Assembly (NCBI RefSeq): GCF_004331645.1
Contig: NZ_SJSK01000006.1
Span: forward strand, 124,001-188,000
Length of the DNA stretch: 64,000 nucleotides
Source: Pedobacter frigiditerrae
Lineage (GTDB): Bacteria; Bacteroidota; Bacteroidia; Sphingobacteriales; Sphingobacteriaceae
Direction: 5' to 3'
Shown here: in pieces, positions 1-9,085 of the stretch
How the letters are laid out: each line of letters begins with the position of its first letter
Position numbering within the stretch: position 1 is the stretch's first letter
Notes under the pieces: generated by a model
Database searches by the model: none
Told to the model about the DNA's origin: nothing
Seen by the model: the letters and a program-made list of their open reading frames with translations, nothing else
Position numbers and translations under genes: made by a program

Positions 1-2146
1 TTTTAACGACGATGATAAAATGAACCCGATACTTGCTGATGAATATGGTGTGGTCATTGGTACGTCGCACCATGAACCATTAACTCGTGCACATGACGAA
101 TGGAAAAGATATAAAGGTGGTAAATGGAATTATGATCAAAATCCACAACAGTTAAGGGAATTTTGGGAAAGTGGTTTAAAGCGTGTGGCAGATAAAGAGC
201 AAATCATTACCATTGGTATGCGAGGAGATGGAGATGAACCCATGTCTACTGGCACTGCCACTGCTTTGTTAGAGAAAATTGTTAAGGATCAGCGAGAAAT
301 TATAGAGAAAGTAACCAAAAAACCAGCTTCGGCTACACCACAAATTTGGGCTTTATACAAGGAAGTACAAGATTACTACGATAAGGGAATGCGTGTGCCA
401 GATGATGTGACTTTGCTATTGGCCGATGATAATTGGGGTAACATCAGGAAACTGCCTAAGTTAAATGAAGCGCCAAGAAGTGGTGGTTATGGAATTTATT
501 ATCACTTTGACTATGTGGGAGATCCAAGAAACTACAAATGGGTAAATACCAATCCTATTCAGAAAGTTTGGGAGCAAATGAATTTAGCTTACGAGTATAA
601 CGCCAATCAGATTTGGATTGTAAATGTTGGCGATTTAAAACCAATGGAGTTTCCAATTGAGTTCTTTTTAGATTATGCTTGGGCACCAGATGCCATTCCT
701 GCAGAAAAATTGAAGGATTATATGATTAACTGGTCTGGTAAACAATTTGGACAAGAATATGCAAATGACATAGCAGATATTTTAGATTTATACAGCAAGT
801 ACAATGGGCGCATCAAACCAGAATTACTGAATGATAAAACTTACAGCTTAGCTAATTATAACGAGTTTGAAAATGTTGTTGCCGATTATAATTCATTAAA
901 AGATCGCAGCAAATTTATTTATGATAGAATTCCCGCTAACCAAAAAGATGCATTTTATCAATTGGTTTTACATCCTGTAGAAGCGAGTGCCAATCTAAAT
1001 GAATTGTATCTCTCAGTTGCCAAAAATAAATTATACGCTAATCAGGGTCGTTTTACCGCAAATGCAATGGCTGATAAAGCAGCAGAATTGTATAAAAAAG
1101 ATGAAGAAATAACTAATTATTACAATAAGGTAATGGCAAATGGAAAGTGGGATCACATGATGGATCAAACTCATATTGGTTATACTTATTGGCAACAGCC
1201 TGAAAAAAATGCAATGCCAGAAACTGTTGTGCTTGCTTTTACAGGAGATCTATCTAAAGCTCAACTAGGACTTGCAATTGAAGGTAGTGATTCATCATGG
1301 ACAGGTAAAACAAAGGTGGATATGGCTTTTCCAACATTTGATTATTACAGCAATAAAGCCCACTACATCGAACTATTTAATGGTAAAAAGGGTTCTTTTA
1401 AATATGAAATTGAAGTTCCAGTTTTTGTAAATGTAAATGCCCCAACGGGTGAAGTAAAAACTGAGCAAAGAGTTTATTTAAATATCGACTGGGACAAAGC
1501 GCCAGCTGGAAAAACCACAGCAATTGTTACAATTACTGGAAGTGAAGGTTCGAAAATAAGCTTGCCAATTACTTTAGATAACAGAAGATTTTCAGATCAA
1601 AAAATTAATGCATTTGTTCCGCAAGATGGGTACATTTCTATGGAAGCTCCAAGTTATAGTAGAGCCGTAAATAGCCGTCCAATTTTTTGGAAAACCATAC
1701 CAAATTACGGTAAAACAACAGGAGGCGTAATGCCTGTTCCGGTTACTTCATCAGTTCAAAAATTAGATGCAAATACTCCACATCTTGAATATGATTTCTA
1801 TACAAACGAAACAGTTGCATTCAATTTGCATAGTTACATCTCTCCAACAATTGATTTTACAAATACCGATGGATTAAAATTTGCAGTTTCTGTAGATAAT
1901 CAACCTCCAATTATTGTCAACATTAGCGCCGATTATAGAACTGAGGCAGCTTGGCGAAAATCAGTTGCTGATAACATCAAAATTTTTAAAACTGCTTTGA
2001 AAATTGATGCAGTAGGCAAACACACTTTAAAGTATTGGATGATAAGTCCTGGTGTGGTGTTGCAAAAACTAGTAATAGATTTAGGTGGATTGAAGCCAAG
2101 TTACTTAGGCCCGCCCGAAACTTTTGTAAGCAAACAAGAAAAGTAA
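1..2146 (+). CDS. GH115 xylan alpha-1,2-glucuronidase (5' partial)
   Basis: Likely removes (4-O-methyl)glucuronic acid from glucuronoxylan. The frame is open from base 2, so the true start lies before the window and the ATG at base 20 is internal. About 715 codons are visible, against roughly 830-950 for whole family members. The first visible residues (NDDDK, then NPILADEYG, then GTSHHEP) are typical of the GH115 catalytic core, and the C-terminal third (around FVPQDGYISMEA) looks like the family's C-terminal beta-sandwich. It opens a tight plus-strand run of four carbohydrate-active genes (22 bases to the next) that faces a GH10/SusCD operon, which fits xylan side-chain removal. No promoter is visible. 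The family call is confident; exact substrate is inferred. Confidence 0.9.
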   Translation, partial: FNDDDKMNPILADEYGVVIGTSHHEPLTRAHDEWKRYKGGKWNYDQNPQQLREFWESGLKRVADKEQIITIGMRGDGDEPMSTGTATALLEKIVKDQREIIEKVTKKPASATPQIWALYKEVQDYYDKGMRVPDDVTLLLADDNWGNIRKLPKLNEAPRSGGYGIYYHFDYVGDPRNYKWVNTNPIQKVWEQMNLAYEYNANQIWIVNVGDLKPMEFPIEFFLDYAWAPDAIPAEKLKDYMINWSGKQFGQEYANDIADILDLYSKYNGRIKPELLNDKTYSLANYNEFENVVADYNSLKDRSKFIYDRIPANQKDAFYQLVLHPVEASANLNELYLSVAKNKLYANQGRFTANAMADKAAELYKKDEEITNYYNKVMANGKWDHMMDQTHIGYTYWQQPEKNAMPETVVLAFTGDLSKAQLGLAIEGSDSSWTGKTKVDMAFPTFDYYSNKAHYIELFNGKKGSFKYEIEVPVFVNVNAPTGEVKTEQRVYLNIDWDKAPAGKTTAIVTITGSEGSKISLPITLDNRRFSDQKINAFVPQDGYISMEAPSYSRAVNSRPIFWKTIPNYGKTTGGVMPVPVTSSVQKLDANTPHLEYDFYTNETVAFNLHSYISPTIDFTNTDGLKFAVSVDNQPPIIVNISADYRTEAAWRKSVADNIKIFKTALKIDAVGKHTLKYWMISPGVVLQKLVIDLGGLKPSYLGPPETFVSKQEK

Positions 2147-2167
2147 AACCATTTATAAATTGAAAAT

Positions 2168-3262
2168 ATGAGCAATAATTTAAAACTTTCTGGCCTATTT
2201 GTAATGATGGCCTTGGCGGCGAGTGCTTGCCAGCAGAACCAAAAATCGGCAAGTAATGAAACTGCAGATACAACTAAAAAATCTAAATATTTATCTCCTC
2301 CATTAATTAAGGATATTTATACCGCAGACCCTTCTGCGCATCTTTTTGAAGGAAAAATTTATATTTATCCATCTCATGATATAGAAGCTGGAACTCCAGA
2401 AAATGACAATGGCGACCATTTTGATATGCGTGATTACCATATCTTAAGTATGGATAGTGTTACAGGTAAGGTTACTGATCATGGTGTTGGTTTAAGCGTT
2501 AAGGATATTCCTTGGGCGGGCAGACAGCTTTGGGCACCAGATGCAGCGTTTAAAAATGGAACGTACTATTTGTATTTTCCAGTTAAGGATAAAAACGATG
2601 TGTTTAGGATAGGTGTAGCTACGGCTAAAAACCCTGCTGGTCCGTTTAAAGCAGAGCCTAAACCAATGGAGGGAAGTTTAAGTATAGATCCAGCTGTTTT
2701 TACAGATACTGACGGTAATTCTTACATGTATTTTGGCGGTATTTGGGGTGGGCAGTTGCAAAGGTGGAACAATGGAAAATACGATGCCAATGGTTCGAAA
2801 ACAGATTCTGGTAAAGAAAATGAGCCTGCTATTTCTGCAAAAGTTGCTAAACTAAGTAAGGATATGTTAAGCTTTGATGGTGCCGTTAAGGATGTTAAAA
2901 TTGTAGATGCAAACGGGAAAGAATTACTGACTAAAGACCACGATAGAAGATTTTTTGAAGGTGCATGGATGCACAAATTCAATGGTAAATATTATTTTAC
3001 TTACTCTACTGGAGATACTCACTATTTAGCTTCAGCAATTGGCGATAGCCCGATGGGTCCATTTACTTATCAAGGGACTTTTATGAACCCTGTTCAAGGC
3101 TGGACAACCCATCATTCTATTCTTGAGATAAAAGGTAAATGGTATATTTTTTACCACGATACAGAGCTTTCTAATAAAACTCATTTAAGAAACATCAAGG
3201 TTACAGCATTAAAACACAATGCAGATGGAACTATCGCTTTGATAGAACCGATGAATAAATAA
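2168..3262 (+). CDS. GH43 glycosidase lipoprotein (beta-xylosidase/arabinofuranosidase type)
   Basis: A 364-residue lipoprotein with lipobox Cys21 (ASAC). The five-bladed propeller family GH43 is shown by the catalytic-base region YTADPSAH (Asp54), the second acid in SIDPAVFTD (Asp174) and the general acid in RRFFEGAWMHK (Glu264). GH43 members hydrolyse beta-xylosidic or alpha-L-arabinofuranosidic bonds; the subfamily cannot be fixed by eye. Membrane anchoring, periplasmic or surface, would let it trim xylo-oligosaccharides next to the GH115 enzyme. It starts 22 bases after the GH115 stop and is followed 22 bases later by the GH35-like gene, so one transcript is likely. Confidence 0.88.
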   Translation: MSNNLKLSGLFVMMALAASACQQNQKSASNETADTTKKSKYLSPPLIKDIYTADPSAHLFEGKIYIYPSHDIEAGTPENDNGDHFDMRDYHILSMDSVTGKVTDHGVGLSVKDIPWAGRQLWAPDAAFKNGTYYLYFPVKDKNDVFRIGVATAKNPAGPFKAEPKPMEGSLSIDPAVFTDTDGNSYMYFGGIWGGQLQRWNNGKYDANGSKTDSGKENEPAISAKVAKLSKDMLSFDGAVKDVKIVDANGKELLTKDHDRRFFEGAWMHKFNGKYYFTYSTGDTHYLASAIGDSPMGPFTYQGTFMNPVQGWTTHHSILEIKGKWYIFYHDTELSNKTHLRNIKVTALKHNADGTIALIEPMNK

Positions 3263-3283
3263 CATATTTAATTAAGTGGTATT

Positions 3284-4900
3284 ATGATAAAGAGTTTCTT
3301 TTTTGGTTGTATGTTCCTTCTTGTTTTTGCTAAACCATCCATTGCACAAACCTATTTAAAACAACAAGGGACGGTTAAACAGTTATTTGTTAAAGACAAG
3401 CCCTTCTTGATTTTAGGAGGAGAACTTGGTAATTCAAGTGCATCAGATAATGAGTACATGAGAAACATTTGGCCAAAAATGAAGGCAATGAATGTGAATA
3501 CCATTCTTGCTCCTGTATATTGGGATTTGATTGAGCCAGAAGAAGGGAAATTCAATTTTGATTTGGTAGATAGTTTGATTGCAGTTGCAAAAAAGAACGA
3601 TTTAAAACTTGTGTTTTTATGGTTCGGGGTTTGGAAAAATAGCATGTCATGTTATGCGCCATATTGGGTTAAAAAAGACCAACAAAGATTTCCAAGAGCT
3701 ACTGATAAAAATGGCGTTGGTCAAGAAATTTTAAGCCCGTTTTATGAGAACAATCTAAATGCTGATGTGAAGGTTTTTAAAGAATTAATGAAACACATTA
3801 AGGCAATTGACAGCAAAGACCAAACTGTTGTAATGATTCAAGTAGAAAATGAAATTGGAATGTTGCCAGAAGCGAGAGACCACAGCCCTTTAGCTACAGC
3901 AGTATATAAAAAGCCAATTCCAGCAGCATTTTTTACTTACCTGAAAAAGAATAAAGACAGTTTGATGCCAGAATTTAAAGCAGTTTGGGAAAAGAATGGT
4001 TTTAAAACTGCTGGTAATTGGGAAGAGGTATTTGGTAAAAGTTTGACAACTGATGAAATTTTTATGGCTTGGTATTATGCCGATTTCATTAATAAATTAA
4101 CGGATGCCGGAAAGTCTGAATATAACTTACCAATGTTTTTGAACACAGCTTTAAACTATAAGAAGGAAGCGAAGCCTGGCGAATACCCGAGCGCAGGACC
4201 ATTGCCTCATGTAATGGATGTTTGGAAATCTGCAGCACCAAAAATAGATTTATTATCGCCAGACTTTTATAATCCAGATTTTAAATATTGGAATGATTTA
4301 TATGTGAGAGGAGGAAATACACTCTTCATTCCTGAAATTCGTTTTGAACAAGGTGTGGGTGGAAAGACATTTTATGCAATTGGGCATCATAGCGCAATGG
4401 GATTTTCGCCATTTTCAATAGAAAATGGATCCAAAGAAGAAACCGCTGAAGTAACGGCAACTTATAAACTGCTCGATCAATTAAAACCTATCATTCTTCA
4501 ACATCAGGGGAAGGGGACTATAAATGGTGTTTTATTTGATAAAATTGATGCCAAAAAAGAACTCAAAATGGGCGATTATATCTTAACCTTTTCACATGAT
4601 TTAAGTTTAGGTTGGTCACCAAAATCAAAAGACGAAAAATGGCCAATTACAGGTGCATTGGTTATACAGCTTGCTGTGGATGAGTTTATTGTAGCCGGAA
4701 CAGGAGTTGTGGTGACTTTTAAGCCAATAGCCGCCAACTCAAGAGCTGGAATTGGTTACATAGATGAAGGTGTTTTTAAAGATGGCAAATTTGTTCCTGG
4801 TTTAAGGATGAATGGCGACCAAAGTCATCAAGGTAGGCATTTAAGAATTCCTGAGGGAGATTATAGCATCCAAAAGATCAAGTTATACACTTATAAATAA
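3284..4900 (+). CDS. GH35-like beta-galactosidase family protein (DUF5597 type)
   Basis: A 538-residue secreted TIM-barrel hydrolase. Residues 1-22 form a signal peptide ending near SIAQ. The barrel shows the acid/base motif QVENEIG (Glu190) and a probable nucleophile in FIPEIRFEQ. The C-terminal part (about residues 400-538) resembles the DUF5597 domain that follows the barrel in many Bacteroidetes GH35-like proteins. Members act on beta-galactosides, or on other beta-linked sugars in plant-polymer loci; here it may remove galactosyl or xylosyl decorations from xylan, which is an inference from context. It lies third in the operon, 9 bases before the esterase gene. Confidence 0.82.
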   Translation: MIKSFFFGCMFLLVFAKPSIAQTYLKQQGTVKQLFVKDKPFLILGGELGNSSASDNEYMRNIWPKMKAMNVNTILAPVYWDLIEPEEGKFNFDLVDSLIAVAKKNDLKLVFLWFGVWKNSMSCYAPYWVKKDQQRFPRATDKNGVGQEILSPFYENNLNADVKVFKELMKHIKAIDSKDQTVVMIQVENEIGMLPEARDHSPLATAVYKKPIPAAFFTYLKKNKDSLMPEFKAVWEKNGFKTAGNWEEVFGKSLTTDEIFMAWYYADFINKLTDAGKSEYNLPMFLNTALNYKKEAKPGEYPSAGPLPHVMDVWKSAAPKIDLLSPDFYNPDFKYWNDLYVRGGNTLFIPEIRFEQGVGGKTFYAIGHHSAMGFSPFSIENGSKEETAEVTATYKLLDQLKPIILQHQGKGTINGVLFDKIDAKKELKMGDYILTFSHDLSLGWSPKSKDEKWPITGALVIQLAVDEFIVAGTGVVVTFKPIAANSRAGIGYIDEGVFKDGKFVPGLRMNGDQSHQGRHLRIPEGDYSIQKIKLYTYK

Positions 4901-4909
4901 TTAATTCCA

Positions 4910-6829
4910 ATGAGGAAGATATCATTATATGTTATTTTACTTTTAGCAAGTTTAACCAGCTCTGCCCAAATAAAACTGCCTAGGTTGATTAGCGATGGAA
5001 TGGTTTTGCAAAGGGCAATTCCGGTAAAGTTGTGGGGCTGGGCTGCTCCAAATGAAATTGTTAAGCTTAATTTTAATAAAGCAGAATATACTGCCAAAGC
5101 TAATGAGAAAGGTGAGTGGCAAATAAAATTGCCTGCTCAAAAAGCTGGTGGACCTTACCAAATGGTTTTTACGGCAAGCAACAAAATTATACTTAAGGAT
5201 ATTCTATTTGGTGATGTTTGGGTATGCAGTGGGCAATCGAATATGGAACTGCCAATGAGTAGATTAATTGATAAATACCCTGATGTAATTGCAAATGCCA
5301 ATAACAATCAGATTAGGCAGTTTCAAGTTCCTGATGAATTTGATTTTAAGCAAGAACGCAAAGATTTTTCTAATGGTTCATGGGTAAGTGCTAGTCCTAA
5401 AAACGTATTGGATTTTTCTGGTGTGGCTTACTTTTTTGCTTTAGAGATTAATAAGAGAAATCATATCCCAATTGGTTTTATTAACAGTGCATTAGGTGGT
5501 TCTCCTGCGCAAGATTGGATAAGCGAAAGTGCCATAAAAAGATTTCCTGCTTACCATGAAGAATTACAAAAGTTTAAAGATGATAATTTAATCAAAAACA
5601 TAGAAAAGGCAGACCAACAAGCATCAATCAATTGGTATAAAAAGCTAAATGCTGCAGATGACGGTTTAATTAATAACTGGAAAAAAACAGATGGTAAAGA
5701 TTGGCCTGAAATGAATATCCCAGGTTATTGGGCCGATGGTGATTTAGGTTATGTAAACGGAGTGGTGTGGTTTAAAAAAGATATCAATATCACAAAAGAT
5801 ATGCTTGGTAAACCGGCCAAGTTAATGTTAGGCAGAATTATAGATGCAGATTCAGTTTTCATCAATGGGCAATTTGCTGGTACAACAAGTTATCAGTACC
5901 CACCAAGGAGATATATTTTGCCTAACACTATTTTAAAAGAAGGAAAAAATACAATAGTGGTAAGGGTAGTTAACAATTCTGGCAGGGGAGGTTTTGCCTT
6001 AGATAAACCTTATGAGTTAATTGTTGGTGATCAAACAATTGATTTAAAAGGAGCTTGGAATTACAAGTTGGGTGCCAAGATGGAACCTGCTCCTTCACAA
6101 ACTTTTGTGAGATGGAAACCTGTTGGCTTATATAATGCAATGATTAGTCCATTGACTAATTATGTCATTAAAGGTGCTTTGTGGTATCAAGGAGAGGCAA
6201 ATGCCAACAAGCCAGAAGAGTATAAAAGTTTAATGCAAACTTTAATTGAAGATTGGAGAAGTAAATGGAATCAAGGTAATTTCCCATTTTTATACGTGCA
6301 ATTGCCAGGTTTTATGGATGCTAAAAGCAATCCGTCTGAAAGTAGCTGGGCAAAATTAAGGCAACAGCAGTTAGACTTATTAACTGTGCCAAATACTGCA
6401 ATGGCAGTTGGTATAGATTTAGGCGAATGGAATGATATTCACCCGCTAAACAAACAAGATGTAGGAAAACGCTTGGCCTTACAAGCGCAGCATTTGGTTT
6501 ATGGCGATGTTAAAACTGTAAATTCTGGCCCGATATTTAAAGAAGCCAAATTAGATAAGGATAAAATTACCATCAGCTTTAATCATATTGGTGGCGGTTT
6601 AATCTCAAAGGGGGCAAAGGAGTTAAAGTACTTCGCCATTGCTGGGGCAGACAAAAAATATTACTGGGCAAATGCTCAAATCATTAAAAATAAAGTTGTG
6701 GTATGGAGCAACAAAGTTCAAAATCCAGTTTCTGTTCGTTATGCTTGGGCAGATAATCCAGAGGGAGCTAATTTGTACAATAAAGCAAATTTGCCAGCCT
6801 CGCCGTTTGAAGCGAAGGTAGGTTTGTAA
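4910..6829 (+). CDS. Sialate O-acetylesterase-type (SASA) carbohydrate acetylesterase
   Basis: A 639-residue secreted esterase; signal peptide to about residue 19 (TSSAQ). The SASA/SGNH fold is marked by the nucleophile block SGQSNMELPMS (Ser110) and the catalytic Asp-x-His in NDIHPLN (Asp509, His511). Between them, at about residues 245-380, lies a jelly-roll insertion like that of GH2-type sugar-binding domains (GYWADGDLGYVNGVVWFKK). In xylan loci such enzymes remove acetyl groups from the backbone, which other enzymes of this operon would need. The SASA name reflects the fold; sialic acid is unlikely to be the substrate in this setting. Last gene of the plus-strand operon. Confidence 0.87.
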   Translation: MRKISLYVILLLASLTSSAQIKLPRLISDGMVLQRAIPVKLWGWAAPNEIVKLNFNKAEYTAKANEKGEWQIKLPAQKAGGPYQMVFTASNKIILKDILFGDVWVCSGQSNMELPMSRLIDKYPDVIANANNNQIRQFQVPDEFDFKQERKDFSNGSWVSASPKNVLDFSGVAYFFALEINKRNHIPIGFINSALGGSPAQDWISESAIKRFPAYHEELQKFKDDNLIKNIEKADQQASINWYKKLNAADDGLINNWKKTDGKDWPEMNIPGYWADGDLGYVNGVVWFKKDINITKDMLGKPAKLMLGRIIDADSVFINGQFAGTTSYQYPPRRYILPNTILKEGKNTIVVRVVNNSGRGGFALDKPYELIVGDQTIDLKGAWNYKLGAKMEPAPSQTFVRWKPVGLYNAMISPLTNYVIKGALWYQGEANANKPEEYKSLMQTLIEDWRSKWNQGNFPFLYVQLPGFMDAKSNPSESSWAKLRQQQLDLLTVPNTAMAVGIDLGEWNDIHPLNKQDVGKRLALQAQHLVYGDVKTVNSGPIFKEAKLDKDKITISFNHIGGGLISKGAKELKYFAIAGADKKYYWANAQIIKNKVVVWSNKVQNPVSVRYAWADNPEGANLYNKANLPASPFEAKVGL

Positions 6830-7407
6830 GTCTATATACTTTTTAAGTTATGCGTCATGCCCAACTTCCCGAAGTAAATTCGGGACAAGTGATTGGGTAT
6901 CCTAATGCGATAAAAAGGTTGTTGCTTGCTAATGGCAAATGTGCACTCTAGCGTAATTTATTTTGAGCTTAATTTGAAAACGAATACCAGTAATCTTTGG
7001 CTTATGCCGTCCTGCTATCCGTAATACTGCGAAGAGCAGTATTTTACTCCTATCAGGTTTATTTAACAAAGGTGGTGGTGCTTGGCTTGATTTGCAGCAC
7101 TGCAACCTATAATAGTTGTACAGCCTAATTTTAATAGACCCTGCCTGTCTGGCAGACAGAGTTATTGCCCCAAAGGGGTCCTTTGGAGCAGCGAACACGA
7201 ACCCAATGCGCAGCCTAAAATCGATATTGAAAGCATTGGGTGAAGTAAAGCGGAAAGAAGGACAGGACCCATCCTATTATTTGCTGAACTTGCTTTTCAG
7301 GTTATTCCTAAAAGCTCTTGTTTAACTTCTATTGCTTAGCAATTTGAGCATAAAAAAAGCGGCAAGTTATAATAACCTGCCGCCATACTAACCAAATTGA
7401 ATTCTTA
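6830..7407. other. Gene-free spacer between convergent xylan operons
   Basis: About 580 bases with no convincing gene. It holds several short perfect hairpins: CCCGAA/TTCGGG at 6868-6884, CTGTCTG/CAGACAG at 7145-7159 and CCAAAGG/CCTTTGG at 7170-7186, and at its end the terminator of the minus-strand operon. An open frame of 69 codons at 7116-7325 has no recognisable family and no start signal. Base composition looks somewhat richer in GC than the flanking genes, so it may be a decayed insertion. Confidence 0.6.
7352..7383 (-). terminator. Intrinsic terminator of the susCD-GH10 operon
   Basis: Read on the minus strand this is a 12-bp stem (GCGGCAGGTTAT against ATAACTTGCCGC, one G-U pair) with a one-base loop centre, followed by seven T. 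It lies 25 bases past the GH10 stop codon. Confidence 0.85.
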
Positions 7408-9063
7408 TTAATTACCTTTCAATCCTTGTAAAATTCCAGAGAATGCTGGTTTTTTAACATAGTTTTTGTCGAACAATAAAGGAGCATCGTTCTTTGCTAA
7501 GCTTGTAGTGATCCAACTATCAGAATCACTTACACCCCATACTAAAACACCACCTCTCTGTGCTGCTGGTACGTATTTCAAATAAGATTGTATTACATAT
7601 TTATACATTGCCGCTTGTAGGTTTTGCAAGGCAATTGAAGCGCTAACATCACCCACTTTTTCTGAAGGATTTAACCTTACATCTAACTCAGAAATTCTAA
7701 CTTTTAAGCCAGTTGCTGCAAGTTTTATAAACATATCATCAATTTTGCTGTATGCAGTATTAATGTTGCAATGCATCTGTGTGCCTACTCCGCTAATACC
7801 AGTATTTGCAGCTTTTAGTTCTTTTGCTAAAGTTACAAATGCGTCTAGTTTTGCTGTGCTCGATTCTAGGTTGTAATCATTCATATACAAATCAGCCGTA
7901 GCATCTGATGCTCTTGCGTAGGTAAACGCTTTTGCGGCATAATCTCTGCCCAAATAGCTTTGCCAAACAAAGATGTCTGTTCTTGTGCCAGCAGGTGTGT
8001 TTGTATTGTTTCTTAATTCTGCAGCATCGCTAAACGGTTCATTGATAACATCCCAAGCGGTAATTTTGCCAGCATAACGAGCAACAACAGTTTGAATGTG
8101 TTTTTTCATTGCATTGTCTACAATGGTTGCCAATGCACCTCCAGTTGGTGGCGCCACAACAGAAGCATCTGTAATGCTCACATCATCGATATATAAAGTA
8201 TTAAGTGTGCCACCTAAATCGAATGCTAATTGAAAAGCGGTAACTCCTGCAGGAACTACGTAATCGTATGAAACCTTTGCATAACTAGTTGTCACTGGTT
8301 TGCCACCTTGGTAATTAACTCCGCCAGCGGTTGCGCCAGAATATGGCCTGATTTCGAACTGAATATTTTGGGCACTAGCACCTTTAATGTAATAAGAAAT
8401 GGTATAAGTTTTACCCGCCGTGACAGGGATTTGAGCTTTAGTAACCAGCTGCGTATTGTAGTTTTGACCACCTGCTGGAACATTTATTTGTAATGCCTTT
8501 GAGCCAGTATTTGTATTAGTAGTTGTGCTCACAAATTGCCCAGTACCATTTAATACTTGCCAACCATCTGCAGGTTCGCCAGTTGTACCAACAGTTGTCG
8601 TTTCAAAACTTGGATTAACAGCTAAGTTGGTAACTGTACCACCGCCAGTGCCGCCAATTAAACTGTTGTAGTAAGTTGCTCTTTGTTGGGAGTGCCAAAC
8701 TAAGGTGTGTCCGAAAACTTTTAAACCAGAATTGGTTGCTAAGGAGTAAAAGTTATCAGCCGTTGTGAAATCGTAAGATCCATCTGCTTTTACTACGGAA
8801 CTGTTTTTTAGTTCGTTACCAAATGTAACCCAAGTGGCTTCTCTTTTTACGATAGACCAATATTTACCATTGCTGGTTGTAGACAGCGGATATTCAACAG
8901 CTAAGCCGATAGGGAAAGAAGCATTACCTTTTAATGTGCCTATGCTATCTGTAAATTGAACTTCAGCAAGGCTGTCTGCGCCATTATATATTTCCTTTTT
9001 ACAAGAATACATTCCTGTTACTGCAAGTAACAATAAGCCAGGAATAATTAATTTATGTTTCAT
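7408..9063 (-). CDS. GH10 endo-1,4-beta-xylanase lipoprotein with inserted CBM
   Basis: Cleaves the xylan backbone. Lipobox Cys21 (GMYSC) predicts a lipoprotein, probably exposed on the cell surface. GH10 motifs are GHTLVWHSQ (about 118-126), the acid/base in WDVINEPF (Glu342) and the nucleophile in RISELDVRL (Glu459). The catalytic domain is split: residues about 142-306 form a CBM4/9- or CBM22-like beta-sandwich starting NLAVNPSFETT and ending YIDDVSITDA, after which the barrel resumes. Such insertions are known in Bacteroidetes xylanases. It lies 22 bases after susD and ends the operon with a terminator. Confidence 0.93.
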   Translation of the reverse strand: MKHKLIIPGLLLLAVTGMYSCKKEIYNGADSLAEVQFTDSIGTLKGNASFPIGLAVEYPLSTTSNGKYWSIVKREATWVTFGNELKNSSVVKADGSYDFTTADNFYSLATNSGLKVFGHTLVWHSQQRATYYNSLIGGTGGGTVTNLAVNPSFETTTVGTTGEPADGWQVLNGTGQFVSTTTNTNTGSKALQINVPAGGQNYNTQLVTKAQIPVTAGKTYTISYYIKGASAQNIQFEIRPYSGATAGGVNYQGGKPVTTSYAKVSYDYVVPAGVTAFQLAFDLGGTLNTLYIDDVSITDASVVAPPTGGALATIVDNAMKKHIQTVVARYAGKITAWDVINEPFSDAAELRNNTNTPAGTRTDIFVWQSYLGRDYAAKAFTYARASDATADLYMNDYNLESSTAKLDAFVTLAKELKAANTGISGVGTQMHCNINTAYSKIDDMFIKLAATGLKVRISELDVRLNPSEKVGDVSASIALQNLQAAMYKYVIQSYLKYVPAAQRGGVLVWGVSDSDSWITTSLAKNDAPLLFDKNYVKKPAFSGILQGLKGN

Positions 9064-9085
9064 TTTTAATTTCTTTAATTATTGA

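Noticed and set aside
7116..7325. A 69-codon open frame in the spacer between xylan operons
   Set aside because: No recognisable family, no promoter or start context, and it reads through two palindromes; not enough to call a gene.
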